A DNA stretch of 64,000 nt from HK1 sp965221725 (GTDB lineage: Bacteria > Pseudomonadota > Gammaproteobacteria > HK1). The DNA lies in assembly GCA_965221725.1 (NCBI GenBank), contig OZ244909.1:3038001-3102000 (forward strand), in the 5' to 3' direction. Position 1 is the stretch's first letter; each line of letters opens with the position of its first letter. A model generated the notes under the pieces. That model saw only the letters and a program-made list of their open reading frames with translations, did not search any database and had not been told where the DNA came from. The position numbers and the translations under genes were made by a program. Below are positions 19,139 through 27,367 of this stretch, in pieces.

Positions 19139-19696
19139 CTACGGAGCGTTGCCGGTGTCGAGCCCGGCCAGTGGCTTCAGCGTGGGCACCGACGCCGGGT
19201 CGATCAGGCCCTTGGCCGCGCGCAGGATGTGCTCGACGCTGACCGCCGCCAGCAGACAGAACCCCGCCGGCACGATCAGGTAGAACCAGAAGAGCTTCAC
19301 GTCGATGGTGAACGCCTTGGCCTTCAGGCCCCGCTCGGCGAGCCCGATCCCTTCCTGCGCGTACTCGATCATGAAGTAGAGGATGAGTGCGTTCAGCCCG
19401 AGCTGGAGCGCCGCCTGAAGCCGGCCCGCGAGGAAACGCGAGAGCGTCTCGATGGCGACGTTCATCCCGCGCCGATAGGCGATGGGCGCCACCAGGAACG
19501 TCATCCACACCATCATGAAGCGCGACATCTCCTCGCTCCACGTCGGTGGATTGTTCAGCCCGTAGCGCATGAACACCTGGTACAGGATGACCAGGGTCAT
19601 GGCCCCGATGAGGGTAAGGCCAGCGTACTTGCCGACCTGCTCGACGGCGCCGTTGAAGTGCGACAGAGGCTTGAGCAGCGCGTTCAGCAACCGCAT
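19139..19696 (-). CDS. dctQ: TRAP transporter small permease DctQ
   Basis: 185 residues with four predicted membrane helices (LTLIGAMTLVILYQVFMRY, a segment near FMMVWMTFLVAPIAY, ALILYFMIEYAQ, LFWFYLIVPAGFCLLAAV). The WSEEMSRFMMVWMTF stretch is diagnostic for DctQ. It is the first gene of the TRAP operon. The hydantoinase B gene lies 253 bases upstream on the same strand and may be cotranscribed, which would make a lactam or amino-acid derivative a reasonable but unproved substrate. Confidence 0.93.
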   Translation of the reverse strand: MRLLNALLKPLSHFNGAVEQVGKYAGLTLIGAMTLVILYQVFMRYGLNNPPTWSEEMSRFMMVWMTFLVAPIAYRRGMNVAIETLSRFLAGRLQAALQLGLNALILYFMIEYAQEGIGLAERGLKAKAFTIDVKLFWFYLIVPAGFCLLAAVSVEHILRAAKGLIDPASVPTLKPLAGLDTGNAP

Positions 19697-19949
19697 GGCT
19701 TCGTCACCGGCGCGGCCCGAAGCGCCCGTTCCGATAGCCGCGGAGAAGGCGCTTCACGCGGAAACACGCCCGCGGACAGCACTGCTTTCGAGAGCGCGGC
19801 CGCCCTGATGGCGTGGACAGGGTCCGGCGTCCAGGCGGCGGAGCGTGCCGGGCTCGATGCGCCGCACCGGGTCGCCCGGCGGGTTGTTGCCCCTGGTTGC
19901 CGCCCGGATGTCCATCGACCGCCTCGCCCCCGGAGACCGGATTCCCGGC

Positions 19950-21620
19950 TCAGCCCCCCGCGACTTCGAAGCCGTGCGCCGCCTTCGCCCTCTCCGGCGA
20001 GAGGCGCCCCGCCGCGACATCCGCCGCCACCTCGGCCGGGTCGCGCTCGTGCGGGTCGCCGAAGCCCGCGCCGCCGGGGGTGTGCAGGATGAGCCGTTCG
20101 CCGGCCGGGATGCGCTGCGTGCCCTTGCCGTTCAGCACCGTGCCGGAGGCGAGCCGCACCTCGCCCCGCGCGCCGGCGTGGCCGCCGTGGCGCCCGCGCG
20201 GGGGATGGACGACGCGATCGAACGCCGCCAGCAACTCGAAGTCCCGGCCGATGGCCGACTCGATCTCGATGACCTGCCCGAGCCCGCCGCGGTGTCGCCC
20301 GAGCCCGCCCGAATCCGGCCTGAGCTCCTTGCGCCAGAACACCACCGGCGAGACCGACTCGTTGATCTCGACCGGCGTTCCCCGCACCCCGCTCGGATAA
20401 GCGGTGGCGGAGAGGCCGTCCTTCGAGGGTCGCGCCCCGGTGCCTCCGTTGCATACCGCGGTCACCGCGAACAGGGCGCCGCTCGTCTGGTTGGCGGCGC
20501 GGTCGCTCTCGCCGCGCATGGTGACGTTCCACAGGCACGCCGCGCCCTCGGCCGGCACCCGCTCGGGCACCGCCTGCGTGAGCGCCCCGAAGACCACGTC
20601 CGGCAGCATCTGACCGATGACGTGGCGCGAGCACACCGCGGCGGGGTAGGGCGCGTTGAGCACGCAGCCCTCCGGGGCGGTCACTGTGAACGGCGCGAGC
20701 GAGCCCCAGTTGTTCGGCACTCCGGCGGAGACGATGCACGAGAGCCCGAAGCAGGTGTAGGCCGAGGTGTACGCCAGCGGCACGTTGACCCCGTGATCCG
20801 ACTTCGGGGAGGTGCCGTCGTAGTCGACGGTGATCCCGTCGTCCGCGATGCGGAGCTTCGCGACCAGATCGAGCGGGCGCTCGTAGCCGTCGATCCGCAT
20901 CGAACTCCGGTACTCGCCCTTCGGCAGCTTCGCGATCTCGTCGAGCACCGCGCGGCGCGAGCTTTCGCAGATGTACTCGCCGAGTTCGTCCAGATCGTCG
21001 AGTTCGAACTCCGTCATCATCTCCCCCAGGCGCTCGCAGCCCACGTCGTTGCACGCCGCCAGCGAGTACACGTCACCCTCGGACTCGACCGGCTGGCGCG
21101 TGTTGGCCCGCACCATCGCCATCAGGGTCTCGTTGAACACGCCGCGGTCGGCGAGCTTGAGCATCGGGATGTAGATGCCCTCCATGTGCACGTCGGTCGC
21201 ATCCGGCCCGAAGCCGATGCCGCCGATGTCGGTGAGGTGGGATGTGCACGAGAGCAGCCCCACGAGCTTGCCGCGGTGGAAGCACGGCGTGGTCAGCACG
21301 AAGTCGTTGAGGTGCCCGGTGCCCATCCACGGGTCGTTGGTGATGTAGATGTCGCCTTCGTTCATCGTCTCGGCGGGGAAGTGGCGCAGGAAGTGGCGGA
21401 CCGATTCCGCCATGGAGTTCACATGGCCCGGGGTGCCGGTCACGGCCTGCGCGAGCATCCGCCCGCGGGGGTCGAACACGCCGGCGGAGAGATCCCCCGC
21501 CTCGCGCACGATGGGCGAGAACGCGGTGCGGAGCAACGCCTGCGCCTGCTCCTCCACCACCGCGATCAGGCGGTTCCACATGATCTGCATACGGATGGTC
21601 TTCAGTGCGTCGGTGCTCAT
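19950..21620 (-). CDS. hyuB: hydantoinase B/oxoprolinase family protein
   Basis: 556 residues from ATG 21620, the usual HyuB size. Landmarks are FSPIVREAGDLSAGVFDP, VTGTPGHVNSM, YITNDPWMGTGHLNDF, LSCTSHLTDIGG, and the C-terminal GGLGRHRGGLGQVIE and LILHTPGGAGFGDP. HyuB normally works with HyuA to hydrolyse hydantoins or 5-oxoproline with ATP. No hyuA is in this window. The start overlaps the rhodanese stop by four bases (ATGA). A much longer open frame extends upstream, but it is antisense noise over the rhodanese and sugar dehydrogenase region. Confidence 0.92.
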   Translation of the reverse strand: MSTDALKTIRMQIMWNRLIAVVEEQAQALLRTAFSPIVREAGDLSAGVFDPRGRMLAQAVTGTPGHVNSMAESVRHFLRHFPAETMNEGDIYITNDPWMGTGHLNDFVLTTPCFHRGKLVGLLSCTSHLTDIGGIGFGPDATDVHMEGIYIPMLKLADRGVFNETLMAMVRANTRQPVESEGDVYSLAACNDVGCERLGEMMTEFELDDLDELGEYICESSRRAVLDEIAKLPKGEYRSSMRIDGYERPLDLVAKLRIADDGITVDYDGTSPKSDHGVNVPLAYTSAYTCFGLSCIVSAGVPNNWGSLAPFTVTAPEGCVLNAPYPAAVCSRHVIGQMLPDVVFGALTQAVPERVPAEGAACLWNVTMRGESDRAANQTSGALFAVTAVCNGGTGARPSKDGLSATAYPSGVRGTPVEINESVSPVVFWRKELRPDSGGLGRHRGGLGQVIEIESAIGRDFELLAAFDRVVHPPRGRHGGHAGARGEVRLASGTVLNGKGTQRIPAGERLILHTPGGAGFGDPHERDPAEVAADVAAGRLSPERAKAAHGFEVAGG

Positions 21621-22012
21621 CGGGTCGTCTCCTCGGCTTCGAATGCCGTTGCTTCCCAGGCGCCGTATCCGCCGGCGAGGCTCGCCACGTTCTCGAACCC
21701 CATCTCCTGAAGGACATCGCAGGCGAGGGCGGACCGGCCTCCGGTTGCGCAGTAGAGCACCACCCGGCGCTTGCGGGCCTGCGACAGCTCTGGGTGACGC
21801 TTCGGAAACCGGAGATCCGCAGAAGGCTCGATGATGCCGCGCGGAATCGACACTGCGCCCGGCAGGTGTCCGAGCCGATATTCGTCGGGTTCGCGGACAT
21901 CGACGAGCAGCAGGTCGCCGGCGGCGGAGATTTCGGCCGTGAGTGCCGCGGGATCGATCTCGGTGATTCGTGCTCGTGCCGCACTCACGAGGTCCATCAA
22001 GGTCCTGGCCAT
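21617..22012 (-). CDS. rhodanese-like domain protein
   Basis: About 131 residues from ATG 22012 (MARTLMDLVSAARARITEID); starts at 22045 and 22075 are also possible. It is a single rhodanese domain: LLLVDVREPDEYRLGHLPGA, then the active-site loop VLYCATGGRSAL with the catalytic Cys, then GFENVASLAGGYGAWEA. Such proteins carry sulfane sulfur or serve as sulfurtransferases. The four-base overlap with hyuB shows translational coupling, a pairing whose purpose I cannot explain. Confidence 0.9.
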   Translation of the reverse strand: MARTLMDLVSAARARITEIDPAALTAEISAAGDLLLVDVREPDEYRLGHLPGAVSIPRGIIEPSADLRFPKRHPELSQARKRRVVLYCATGGRSALACDVLQEMGFENVASLAGGYGAWEATAFEAEETTR

Positions 22013-22245
22013 GGGTTGCGATGCTCCCTCGATTGCAGGTGTCATGATTCTCGACCATACCGCGTTTTGTTCCAATCCACGCAGCCCTCTTTCGACCGTG
22101 GCCCTTGATCGGGGCCCTTGATCGGGGGCCCGGCGGGGCCGGGGAATTTCCGGTACGGTGCACGGTGCGGGTCGCGGCGATCCGGCATTCCCCGGAGCCC
22201 GCGGACGATGAAGCCGATGTGCCCCTCCTTCCGGAGTCTTGAGTC

Positions 22246-23499
22246 ATGAAACACGAGAAGCGGCAGCGCCGATGCCTTGCAACCGGCGCCTGCGTCGTCG
22301 CGGTGGCGTGGCTGTGCGCCGTCGCGGCGAGCGCAACGACCCCGGGTGCCTGGACCGTCCAGCCGACCGAACGGCATGCGGTGTGCGTGACCATCCTGAC
22401 CGAAGGGCTGGAGCACCCCTGGTCTCTCGCGTTCCTGCCCGACGGGCGGATGCTGGTCACCGAGCGGCCCGGCCGCCTGCGCTACGTCGAGGCGGACGGC
22501 ACGCTGGATCCGACGCCGATCCGCGGGCTCCCGGCCGCGGTGGCGGACTCCGGTCAGGGTGGCCTGCACGATGTGGTGCTGCACCCGGACTTTGCGCACA
22601 ACCGCCTTGTCTACCTCGCCTACGCCGGCAAGCGCGGCCGCCGCTACGGCACCGAGCTGGCCCGCGGCCGGCTCGAGGGTCACGGGCTCGAAGATGTGGA
22701 GGTACTGTTCCGGGCGCGGCCGAAGTCGCATGGCGGCCGCCACTTCGGCGGGCGCGTGGTGTTCGATGGCAAGGGGCACGTGTTCCTCACCCTCGGTGAT
22801 CGCGGCGACCGGCCGCGCGCGCAGGACCTCGGCGACCACGCGGGCTCCGTCATCCGGCTCACGGAAGACGGCGGCGTGCCTCCCGACAATCCGTTCGCAT
22901 CCGTCGCCGACGCCCGACCCGAGATCTTCTCGCTCGGCAACCGCAACGTGCAGGGGGCGGCGATGAACCCCCGGACCGGCGAGCTGTGGGCGCACGAGCA
23001 CGGCCCGCAGGGTGGCGACGAGGTCAACGTCATCCGCTCCGGGGCGAACTACGGGTGGCCGGTCATCACCTACGGGAAGAACTACGGCATCGGCACGTCG
23101 ATCGGTGAAGGGACCCACCGGGACGACGTGGCGCCGCCGGTCCACCAGTGGACCCCGTCCATCGCTCCCTCCGGAATGGCGTTCTACGACGGCGACAAGT
23201 TCCCCGGCTGGCGCGGGAGTCTGCTGGTCGGCGCGCTCAAGTTCCGACTCCTCGCCCGGCTCGAGCTCGACGGGGCGCGCGTCGTGCACGAAGAGCGGAT
23301 GTTCGAGGATGTCCTCGGCCGCATCCGCGACGTGCGGGTCGGGCCGGACGGGCTCGTCTACCTCCTGAACGACCACCTGAACGGTGTGATCGCGCGCCTT
23401 TCGCCCGCGACCGACGGCAGCCATTGCCTGACTTCGGGCAGCGTGCCACCATCGGGACACACCGTCGGCGCCAGACCGGAAATTTCACCGCAGCCGTGA
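22246..23499 (+). CDS. PQQ-dependent aldose sugar dehydrogenase (YliI/Asd type)
   Basis: 417 residues with a signal peptide (AWLCAVAASA, cleavage near residue 30), so periplasmic. Beta-propeller sugar dehydrogenase landmarks are GLEHPWSLAFLPDGRMLVTERPGRL, the PQQ-site His of GGLHDVVLHPDF, HFGGRVVFDGKGHVFLTLGDRG, EIFSLGNRNVQG and WAHEHGPQGGDEVN. It oxidises aldoses and passes electrons to quinone. The last residues (GARPEISPQP) and the stop are encoded by the left arm of a family B repeat, so the natural C-terminus may have been altered by that insertion. Confidence 0.93.
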   Translation: MKHEKRQRRCLATGACVVAVAWLCAVAASATTPGAWTVQPTERHAVCVTILTEGLEHPWSLAFLPDGRMLVTERPGRLRYVEADGTLDPTPIRGLPAAVADSGQGGLHDVVLHPDFAHNRLVYLAYAGKRGRRYGTELARGRLEGHGLEDVEVLFRARPKSHGGRHFGGRVVFDGKGHVFLTLGDRGDRPRAQDLGDHAGSVIRLTEDGGVPPDNPFASVADARPEIFSLGNRNVQGAAMNPRTGELWAHEHGPQGGDEVNVIRSGANYGWPVITYGKNYGIGTSIGEGTHRDDVAPPVHQWTPSIAPSGMAFYDGDKFPGWRGSLLVGALKFRLLARLELDGARVVHEERMFEDVLGRIRDVRVGPDGLVYLLNDHLNGVIARLSPATDGSHCLTSGSVPPSGHTVGARPEISPQP

Positions 23500-23517
23500 A
23501 CGGGTGAAATTCCCGGG
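23476..23517. repeat. repeat family B, copy 2
   Basis: Short palindromic form: CCGGAAATTTCACC, then 11 bases, then GGGTGAAATTCCCGG. It overlaps the last eight codons and the stop of the sugar dehydrogenase gene. Confidence 0.75.
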
Positions 23518-23638
23518 CCAGCACCCATGAGCGGCCGACGCATCGCGGATGTACGAGGGGCACGATATGCGCTTGGAGTCTCATTTCTCGACCTTCGACG
23601 CCCTTCGATCCACCACTCCACCCCCTGAGGGCATCTCA

Positions 23639-25192
23639 ATGAACGCCACCACCCCTTACTCCACCACTCGTCGCAGATTCCTCCAGACCGGCGCCGCCGG
23701 TGCCGCCGCCCTGACCCTGCCCATCCGCTTCGCCCGCGCCGCCAGGAAGGGCGGGGTAATGCGCATGGGCAAGGCGCACGGCCAGACCGTCGACAGCCTG
23801 GATCCGGGCACCCACGAAAACGGTTTCATGGTCGCCTTCACCTTCGGGTACAACGGCTACCTGACCGAAATCGCTCAGGACGGCTCTCTGGCCGGTCAGC
23901 TCGCCGAACGCTGGGAGGCCGTCGGCGGATCGGCCACCTGGACCTTCCAGCTTCGCAAGGGCGCGACCTTCCACGACGGCCGGGACATTACCGCGGCGGA
24001 TGTCGTCGCCTCCTTCAACCATCACCGCCGTGAGGACTCCACCTCCGCCGCCAAGCCGATTGTGGCCCCGATCACCGACATCAGGGCCGACGGCAAGCAC
24101 ACCGTGGTGTTCACCCTCGAAGCGGGCAACGCCGACTTCCCGTTCGTGCCCACCGACTACCACCTGCCGATCATGCCGAGCAAGGACGGCAAGCCCGACT
24201 GGCAGTCCGGCGTCGGCGCCGGCGCGTACCGGATCAAGAGCTTCGACCCCGGCGTGCGTGCCGACCTCGACAGATACACGGACCACTGGGACTCCGGTCG
24301 GGGACATTTCGACGCAGTCCAGATGATCACCATCGTCGACCCCGCCGCCCGCACCAACGCCGTCATCACCGGCGAGGTCGACGCCATCGACCGCGTCGAC
24401 TTGAAGACCGTACACCTGCTCAAGCGCCGCCAGGGGCTGACCGTGCACTCGGTCGCCGGCAACCAGCACTACACCTTCCCGATGCGCACCAACATCGCAC
24501 CGTTCGATGACAACAACGTGCGCATGGCGCTGAAGCACGCCATCAACCGCGAGGAACTGGTGGAGAAGATCCTTCAGGGCTTCGGCGTCGCCGGCAACGA
24601 CCACCCCATCGGCCCCGGGCAGCGCTTCTTCGCGAAGGACCTGGAGCAGCGCGTCTACGACCCGGACAAGGCGAAGTACTACCTGAGGCAGGCCGGTCTG
24701 GACTCGCTCTCGGTGGACCTGAGTGTCGCGGACGCGGCGTTCGCGGGGGCGGTCGATGCGGGCGTGTTGTTCGCAGAGAGCGCGAAGGCGGCGGGCATCG
24801 AGCTGAACATCGTGCGCGAGCCGAACGACGGCTACTGGTCGAACGTGTGGAACAGCAAACCGTTCTGCGCCTGCTACTGGGGCGGTCGGGTGGTCGAAGA
24901 TCAGATGTTCTCGACCGCATACGCATCCGGGGCCGCCTGGAACGACACCGTGTGGGAGCACGAGAAGTTCAACAAGCTGCTCGTCGAGGCGCGGACGGAG
25001 CTCGACGAGGCGAAACGGCGCGAGATGTACACGGAGATGCAGCAGATAGTGCGCGACGAGGGCGGCGCCCTCATCCCGATGTTCGCCTCCTATGTCTTCG
25101 CCGCGTCCGACAAGCTCGCGGTCCCGGCGCAGATGTCTTCGGACGCGGCCCTGGACGGCGAACGCTGGATGGAACGCTGGTCGTTCGCCTGA
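23639..25192 (+). CDS. ABC transporter substrate-binding protein, family 5 (dipeptide/oligopeptide type)
   Basis: 517 residues. The start at 23639 gives a Tat signal (TTRRRFLQTGAAGAAALTLP). The mature part has family 5 landmarks: SLDPGTHENGF, LAGQLAERWEAVGGSATWTF with LRKGATFHDGRDITAADVV, NVRMALKHAINREELV, and EMQQIVRDEGGALIPMF. It binds peptides or similar solutes in the periplasm and delivers them to the two permeases encoded downstream. An in-frame start 90 bases upstream would hide the Tat signal and is rejected. Confidence 0.94.
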   Translation: MNATTPYSTTRRRFLQTGAAGAAALTLPIRFARAARKGGVMRMGKAHGQTVDSLDPGTHENGFMVAFTFGYNGYLTEIAQDGSLAGQLAERWEAVGGSATWTFQLRKGATFHDGRDITAADVVASFNHHRREDSTSAAKPIVAPITDIRADGKHTVVFTLEAGNADFPFVPTDYHLPIMPSKDGKPDWQSGVGAGAYRIKSFDPGVRADLDRYTDHWDSGRGHFDAVQMITIVDPAARTNAVITGEVDAIDRVDLKTVHLLKRRQGLTVHSVAGNQHYTFPMRTNIAPFDDNNVRMALKHAINREELVEKILQGFGVAGNDHPIGPGQRFFAKDLEQRVYDPDKAKYYLRQAGLDSLSVDLSVADAAFAGAVDAGVLFAESAKAAGIELNIVREPNDGYWSNVWNSKPFCACYWGGRVVEDQMFSTAYASGAAWNDTVWEHEKFNKLLVEARTELDEAKRREMYTEMQQIVRDEGGALIPMFASYVFAASDKLAVPAQMSSDAALDGERWMERWSFA

Positions 25193-25337
25193 TCCACGAC
25201 CGGCCCGACGACTCGCGACCATGAAGATCGCGCGCACCGGCGCTCGCGGAACACCATGAAGCAACCGAACTGACGCGAGCGCAAAGACAACCGGTGAGCC
25301 GGGGAGCGCGCGGCCGACCACCGGGGGAGGAGAGCCA

Positions 25338-26291
25338 ATGGGCGTTCTGCAACTGGTGGCCAAGCGACTCGGGCTTGGCGCCGTCACTCTGTTGGTCGTC
25401 TCGATCATCATCTTCGGGGCGGTGGAGCTGCTGCCGGGGGATCTCGCCGAGCAGATCCTGGGTCAGGCCGCGACCCCGGAGACGGTCAAGGCGATGCGCG
25501 CGGAGCTCGGGCTCGACCGTTCCGCCCCGGTGCGCTACGTCGAATGGCTGGGCGGCGCGCTGCAGGGCGACTTCGGAACCTCGCTCGCCAACAAGCGCTC
25601 GGTGGCGGAGCAGCTTGGCCCGCGGTTCACGAACACGCTCTTCCTCGCCGCACTGGCGGCGGCGTTCTCGGTCCCCATCTCGATCATCCTGGGGGTGCTG
25701 GCGGCGCTGTACCGGGAGTCGGTCTTCGACCGGATCGCGAACGTCGCCACCCTCACCTCGATCTCGTCGCCGGAGTTCTTCCTGGGCTACATCCTCATCC
25801 TGTTCCTGTCGGTCCAGAACCCGATATTCCCGTCGATATCGAGCGTGAGCGCGGACATGCCGTTCGACGAACGGGTCTACGTCACCCTGCTGCCGGCCAT
25901 CACCCTGACGCTCGTGGTGATCGCTCACATGATGCGCATGACCCGGGCCGCGATCATCGCCCTGCTGGCTTCGCCCTACATCGAGATGGCCCGGCTCAAG
26001 GGCGAACCGCGCTGGAAGGTCATTGCGGTGCACGCCCTGCCGAACGCGCTGGCCCCCATCATCAACGTGGTCGCGCTCAACCTCGCCTACCTCATCACCG
26101 GCGTGGTGCTGGTGGAGATCGTCTTCGTGTACCCGGGGGTCGGGCAGTTGCTGGTCGACAGCGTCACCAAGCGGGACTTCCCGGTGGTGCAGGCCTGCTG
26201 CCTGGTGTTCGCCGCCACCTACATCCTCCTCAACCTGACCGCCGACGTGGGAGCGATTCTCTCCAACCCGCGCCTGCGGCATCCGAAGTGA
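25338..26291 (+). CDS. ABC transporter permease, DppB type
   Basis: 317 residues with six predicted membrane helices. GAVTLLVVSIIIFGAVELLP opens it; ELGLDRSAPVRYVEWLGGAL and GDFGTSLANKRSV follow as in DppB. The cytoplasmic EAA-type loop is EMARLKGEPRWKVIAVHALPN. GGGAGGAGAG lies seven bases before ATG. It follows the substrate-binding gene by 145 bases and forms the translocation pore with the next gene. Confidence 0.95.
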   Translation: MGVLQLVAKRLGLGAVTLLVVSIIIFGAVELLPGDLAEQILGQAATPETVKAMRAELGLDRSAPVRYVEWLGGALQGDFGTSLANKRSVAEQLGPRFTNTLFLAALAAAFSVPISIILGVLAALYRESVFDRIANVATLTSISSPEFFLGYILILFLSVQNPIFPSISSVSADMPFDERVYVTLLPAITLTLVVIAHMMRMTRAAIIALLASPYIEMARLKGEPRWKVIAVHALPNALAPIINVVALNLAYLITGVVLVEIVFVYPGVGQLLVDSVTKRDFPVVQACCLVFAATYILLNLTADVGAILSNPRLRHPK

Positions 26292-26301
26292 GGGCCGCGT
26301 C

Positions 26302-27363
26302 ATGAGCACATTCGCCATCGTCTTTTACACGCTCATGATCGCGGCCTCGTGCCTCGCCGCGTACTACCACCGGCGCGAAGCCTTCATGGTGCTGTTCAGC
26401 CTGACGCTGATCTCGTTCCTGATGGGCCTGCTGGGGGGGGAGGTGTGGCTGCGCTACATCGCGATCGCCATCGGGTTGCTCTACGCCTGCGGAGGCATCG
26501 CCTACAGCTTCCGCGAGTTCCTGGTGCAGGTCCTGCCGCGCGACATCGCCAAGGTGGTGCGCAATGCGCCGCTCACCGCCTCGTTCGGCCTGTTCGTCAT
26601 CGGCGTCTACATCGTGGCCGCCATCTTCGCGCCGGTGATCGCGCCCTTCGGCGAGGCGGAGGTGGTGGGCAGCTCCTACGCACCGCCCGACGAAGCGATG
26701 ATCCTCGGCGGCGACCAGCTCGGGCGCGACATGTTCAGCCGCATCATCTACGGCGCGCGGAACACGGTGGGTATCGCGCTCCTCACCACCGCGCTTGCGT
26801 TCCTGGTGGGGTCGCTCGTCGGTCTCATGGCCGCCACGCTGGGCGGCTGGGTGGACCAGGTCTGCGGACGGATCGTGGATACGCTGATGGCGATTCCGTC
26901 GCTCGTGTTCGCGCTGCTGCTGCTCACCATCGTCGGCACCAACATCGTCAACCTCATCCTGGTGATCGCGCTCCTCTACTCCCCGGTGGTGTTCCGGCTC
27001 GCCCGCGCGGTGGCCGGCAACATCGTGGTGATGGACTACATCGAGGCGGCGCGGCTGCGGGGCGAGAAGACCTGGTACCTGATCGTCAGCGAGATCCTGC
27101 CGAACGCCATCGCCCCGCTGGTGGCGGAGTTCGGGCTGCGGTTCTGCTTCGTGTTCCTCGCCATTTCGGCGCTCTCGTTTCTCGGTCTCGGCATCCAGCC
27201 GCCGACGGCGGACTGGGGCTCGATGGTGCGCGAGAACGCGACCCTCATCTCGTTCGGCGAGATCACCCCGTTGATCCCGGCCGCGGCCATCGCGCTGCTG
27301 ACGGTGGCCGTCAACTTCGTGGTGGACTGGATGCTCCACCTCTCGTCCGGCCTGAAGGAGTGA
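26302..27363 (+). CDS. ABC transporter permease, DppC type
   Basis: 353 residues, longer than the usual 280-300 because of an N-terminal extension of about 85 residues with two to three extra hydrophobic segments (FYTLMIAASCLAAYY, LFSLTLISFLMGLLGGEVWL). The DppC core follows: LFVIGVYIVAAIFAPVIAPF, LGGDQLGRDMFSRIIYGARN, the loop EAARLRGEKTWYLIVSEILPN, and SFLGLGIQPPTADWG. It starts ten bases after the DppB-type gene. Confidence 0.94.
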   Translation: MSTFAIVFYTLMIAASCLAAYYHRREAFMVLFSLTLISFLMGLLGGEVWLRYIAIAIGLLYACGGIAYSFREFLVQVLPRDIAKVVRNAPLTASFGLFVIGVYIVAAIFAPVIAPFGEAEVVGSSYAPPDEAMILGGDQLGRDMFSRIIYGARNTVGIALLTTALAFLVGSLVGLMAATLGGWVDQVCGRIVDTLMAIPSLVFALLLLTIVGTNIVNLILVIALLYSPVVFRLARAVAGNIVVMDYIEAARLRGEKTWYLIVSEILPNAIAPLVAEFGLRFCFVFLAISALSFLGLGIQPPTADWGSMVRENATLISFGEITPLIPAAAIALLTVAVNFVVDWMLHLSSGLKE

Positions 27364-27367
27364 AGCC

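Noticed and set aside
21621..22460. Upstream extension of HyuB by 280 residues
   Set aside because: The extension overlaps the rhodanese gene antiparallel in frame terms and has Arg/Ser/Pro-rich noise; HyuB begins at MSTDALKTIRM.
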